A stretch of 26,311 nt of DNA, taken from an uncultured Clostridia bacterium (GTDB lineage Bacteria > Bacillota > Clostridia > TANB77 > CAG-508). Position 1 is the stretch's first letter. Each line of letters starts with the position of its first letter. The translations under genes were made by a program, and so were the position numbers. Positions 25,166 through 26,311 of this stretch are shown piece after piece. The notes below the pieces were generated by a model that saw only the letters and a program-made list of their open reading frames with translations, made no database searches and was not told the DNA's origin. Where the stretch lies: assembly GCA_904419095.1 (NCBI GenBank), contig CAJFQT010000006.1:1-26311 (forward strand), read 5' to 3'.

Positions 25166-26311
25166 ATGGAAGAAAAAAGAATAAATCTAACCATAGATGA
25201 CCAAAAAGTAACAGTACCAGAAGGTACCACAATATTACAAGCTGCAAAACAAGCTGGAATTGATATACCAACACTATGTTTTTTAAAAGACATAAATGAG
25301 GTAGGAGATTGCAGAATGTGTATTGTAGAAGTTGAAGGCAGAAAAGGATTTGCAACATCATGTATTCAAAAAGTTGAAGAAGGAATGGTTGTACATACAC
25401 ATACACCAAATGTTTTAGAAGCAAGACATGTAATATTAGACTTAATTATTTCAAATCATTCAAAAGATTGTTTAACATGCACACGTTCTGGAAATTGTGA
25501 ATTACAAGTATTAGCAACAAAATTCAATGTACTAAATATAGAATTTGAAGGAGAAAGAACAGAACACAAAATAGATGATTTATCCCCATCAATTGTAAGA
25601 GATTTTAATAAATGTATTTTATGTAGAAGATGTGTTTCAGCATGTAAAAATGTACAAGAAATAGGTGCTATTGATTGCATAAATAGAGGATTTGAATCTT
25701 GTATATCTACAGTAGGAGACCATAGTTTAAATGATGTAAATTGTACATTTTGTGGTCAATGTATAGAGGCTTGCCCAACAGGAGCTTTGCACGAAAAAGA
25801 AACAATAAATGATGTTTGGGTAAAATTAAAAGATCCAGATGCAGTTGTATTAGTTCAAACTGCACCAGCTGTAAGAGTAGCTCTAGGAGAAGAATTTGGA
25901 ATGCCAATAGGAACAAATGTAACAGGAAAGATGATAACAGCACTTAAAAGATTAGGTTTCAATAAAGTATTTGATACAAACACAGGTGCAGATTTCACCA
26001 TAATGGAGGAAGCAAATGAATTTGTTGAAAGATTTAAAAATCATGATGAATTACCAATGCTTACATCATGTTGTCCTGGATGGATAAAATATATAGAAAT
26101 GAATTATCCAGAAATGTTACCACACCTATCTAGTTGTAAATCTCCACATCAAATGTTTGGAGCAGTTTTAAAAACATATTACGCACAAAAAGAAGGAATC
26201 GACCCAAAAAAGATTTATACAGTATCTGTAATGCCATGTATTGCAAAGAAATTTGAAAGTAAGCGTCCAGAAATGAAAGAAAACGGACTAGAAGATGTAG
26301 ACAATGTTATA
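25166..26311 (+). CDS. hydA: [FeFe] hydrogenase catalytic subunit, 3' end outside the window
   Basis: This is the H2-evolving subunit; the first 382 codons are visible and the frame is open to the edge. It starts with a [2Fe-2S] ferredoxin domain (C38, C49, C52, C66). A His-ligated [4Fe-4S] cluster follows (H98, C102, C105, C111), then two ferredoxin clusters (C150, 153, 156, 160 and C193, 196, 199, 203). The H-cluster domain shows TSCCPGW (300-306) and the first residues of the second motif, MPCIAKK (357-362). With HydB and HydC it would form a complex that oxidises NADH and reduced ferredoxin together to make H2, or runs in reverse. A second in-frame ATG at 25160 is possible. The 182-nt gap to hydB is unusually long for this operon. 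Confidence 0.95.
   Translation, partial: MEEKRINLTIDDQKVTVPEGTTILQAAKQAGIDIPTLCFLKDINEVGDCRMCIVEVEGRKGFATSCIQKVEEGMVVHTHTPNVLEARHVILDLIISNHSKDCLTCTRSGNCELQVLATKFNVLNIEFEGERTEHKIDDLSPSIVRDFNKCILCRRCVSACKNVQEIGAIDCINRGFESCISTVGDHSLNDVNCTFCGQCIEACPTGALHEKETINDVWVKLKDPDAVVLVQTAPAVRVALGEEFGMPIGTNVTGKMITALKRLGFNKVFDTNTGADFTIMEEANEFVERFKNHDELPMLTSCCPGWIKYIEMNYPEMLPHLSSCKSPHQMFGAVLKTYYAQKEGIDPKKIYTVSVMPCIAKKFESKRPEMKENGLEDVDNVI

Noticed and set aside
1..26311. CRISPR arrays, tRNA or rRNA genes and complete insertion sequences.
   Set aside because: No regular repeat-spacer series, cloverleaf-like segments or transposase genes were seen by eye in the window.

Overview
The window is a 26.3 kb piece of a very AT-rich chromosome from an anaerobic, Gram-positive-type bacterium. 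It is most likely a low-GC member of the Clostridia, perhaps one of the uncultured gut lineages. The reasons are AGGAGG ribosome binding sites, AGA as the main Arg codon, a CsoR-copZ-copA operon, class III ribonucleotide reductase (NrdDG), a Bce-type peptide-antibiotic resistance module, a Y-family polymerase with a YolD partner, and an electron-bifurcating [FeFe] hydrogenase HydCBA. The lineage is inferred; no rRNA or tRNA gene is present to test it.

Layout. 1-4642: metal efflux, with the 3' part of a Zn/Cd/Pb-type P-ATPase, then csoR, copZ and copA with a CsoR-like operator. 4643-8333: a Crp/Fnr regulator divergent from nrdD-nrdG. 8334-12711: accessory genes, namely a four-helix membrane protein, a perfect 41-bp-arm inverted repeat, an SOS-type Y-polymerase/YolD operon, a secreted LysM protein with foreign-looking codon use, and an unrecognised 250-aa protein. 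12840-17613: BceRS-like two-component system plus BceAB-like ABC transporter, with a BceR-type box. 17635-20968: a small Cys-rich protein (minus strand) and uvrA. 20969-22410: a 494-bp gap holding a possible 30-aa membrane peptide gene, then an ORF6N/PLD-like protein (minus strand). 22602-end: hydC, hydB and the 5' part of hydA, with a palindromic repeat between hydB and hydA.

The most striking observation is a repeated +1 frame change at CGG codons. copA (one site) and uvrA (two sites) are each broken at an in-frame CGG followed by A. In all three cases, skipping the single C gives GGA (Gly), restores the conserved Gly of the family and reopens the full-length frame. The restored UvrA is 942 aa, and its second zinc finger falls at the same residue numbers as I recall for E. 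coli UvrA. I found no other in-frame CGG in the conserved genes. The only other three lie in two accessory genes, one of which has foreign-looking codon use. This suggests that CGG is unassigned or poorly decoded and is bypassed by +1 slippage or CGGA quadruplet reading, unless a motif-specific sequencing artefact is responsible.

A second pattern is an AAAC-N4-GTTT/C palindrome overlapping the core promoters of the Y-polymerase, uvrA and the ORF6N gene. This is a plausible LexA/SOS operator set.
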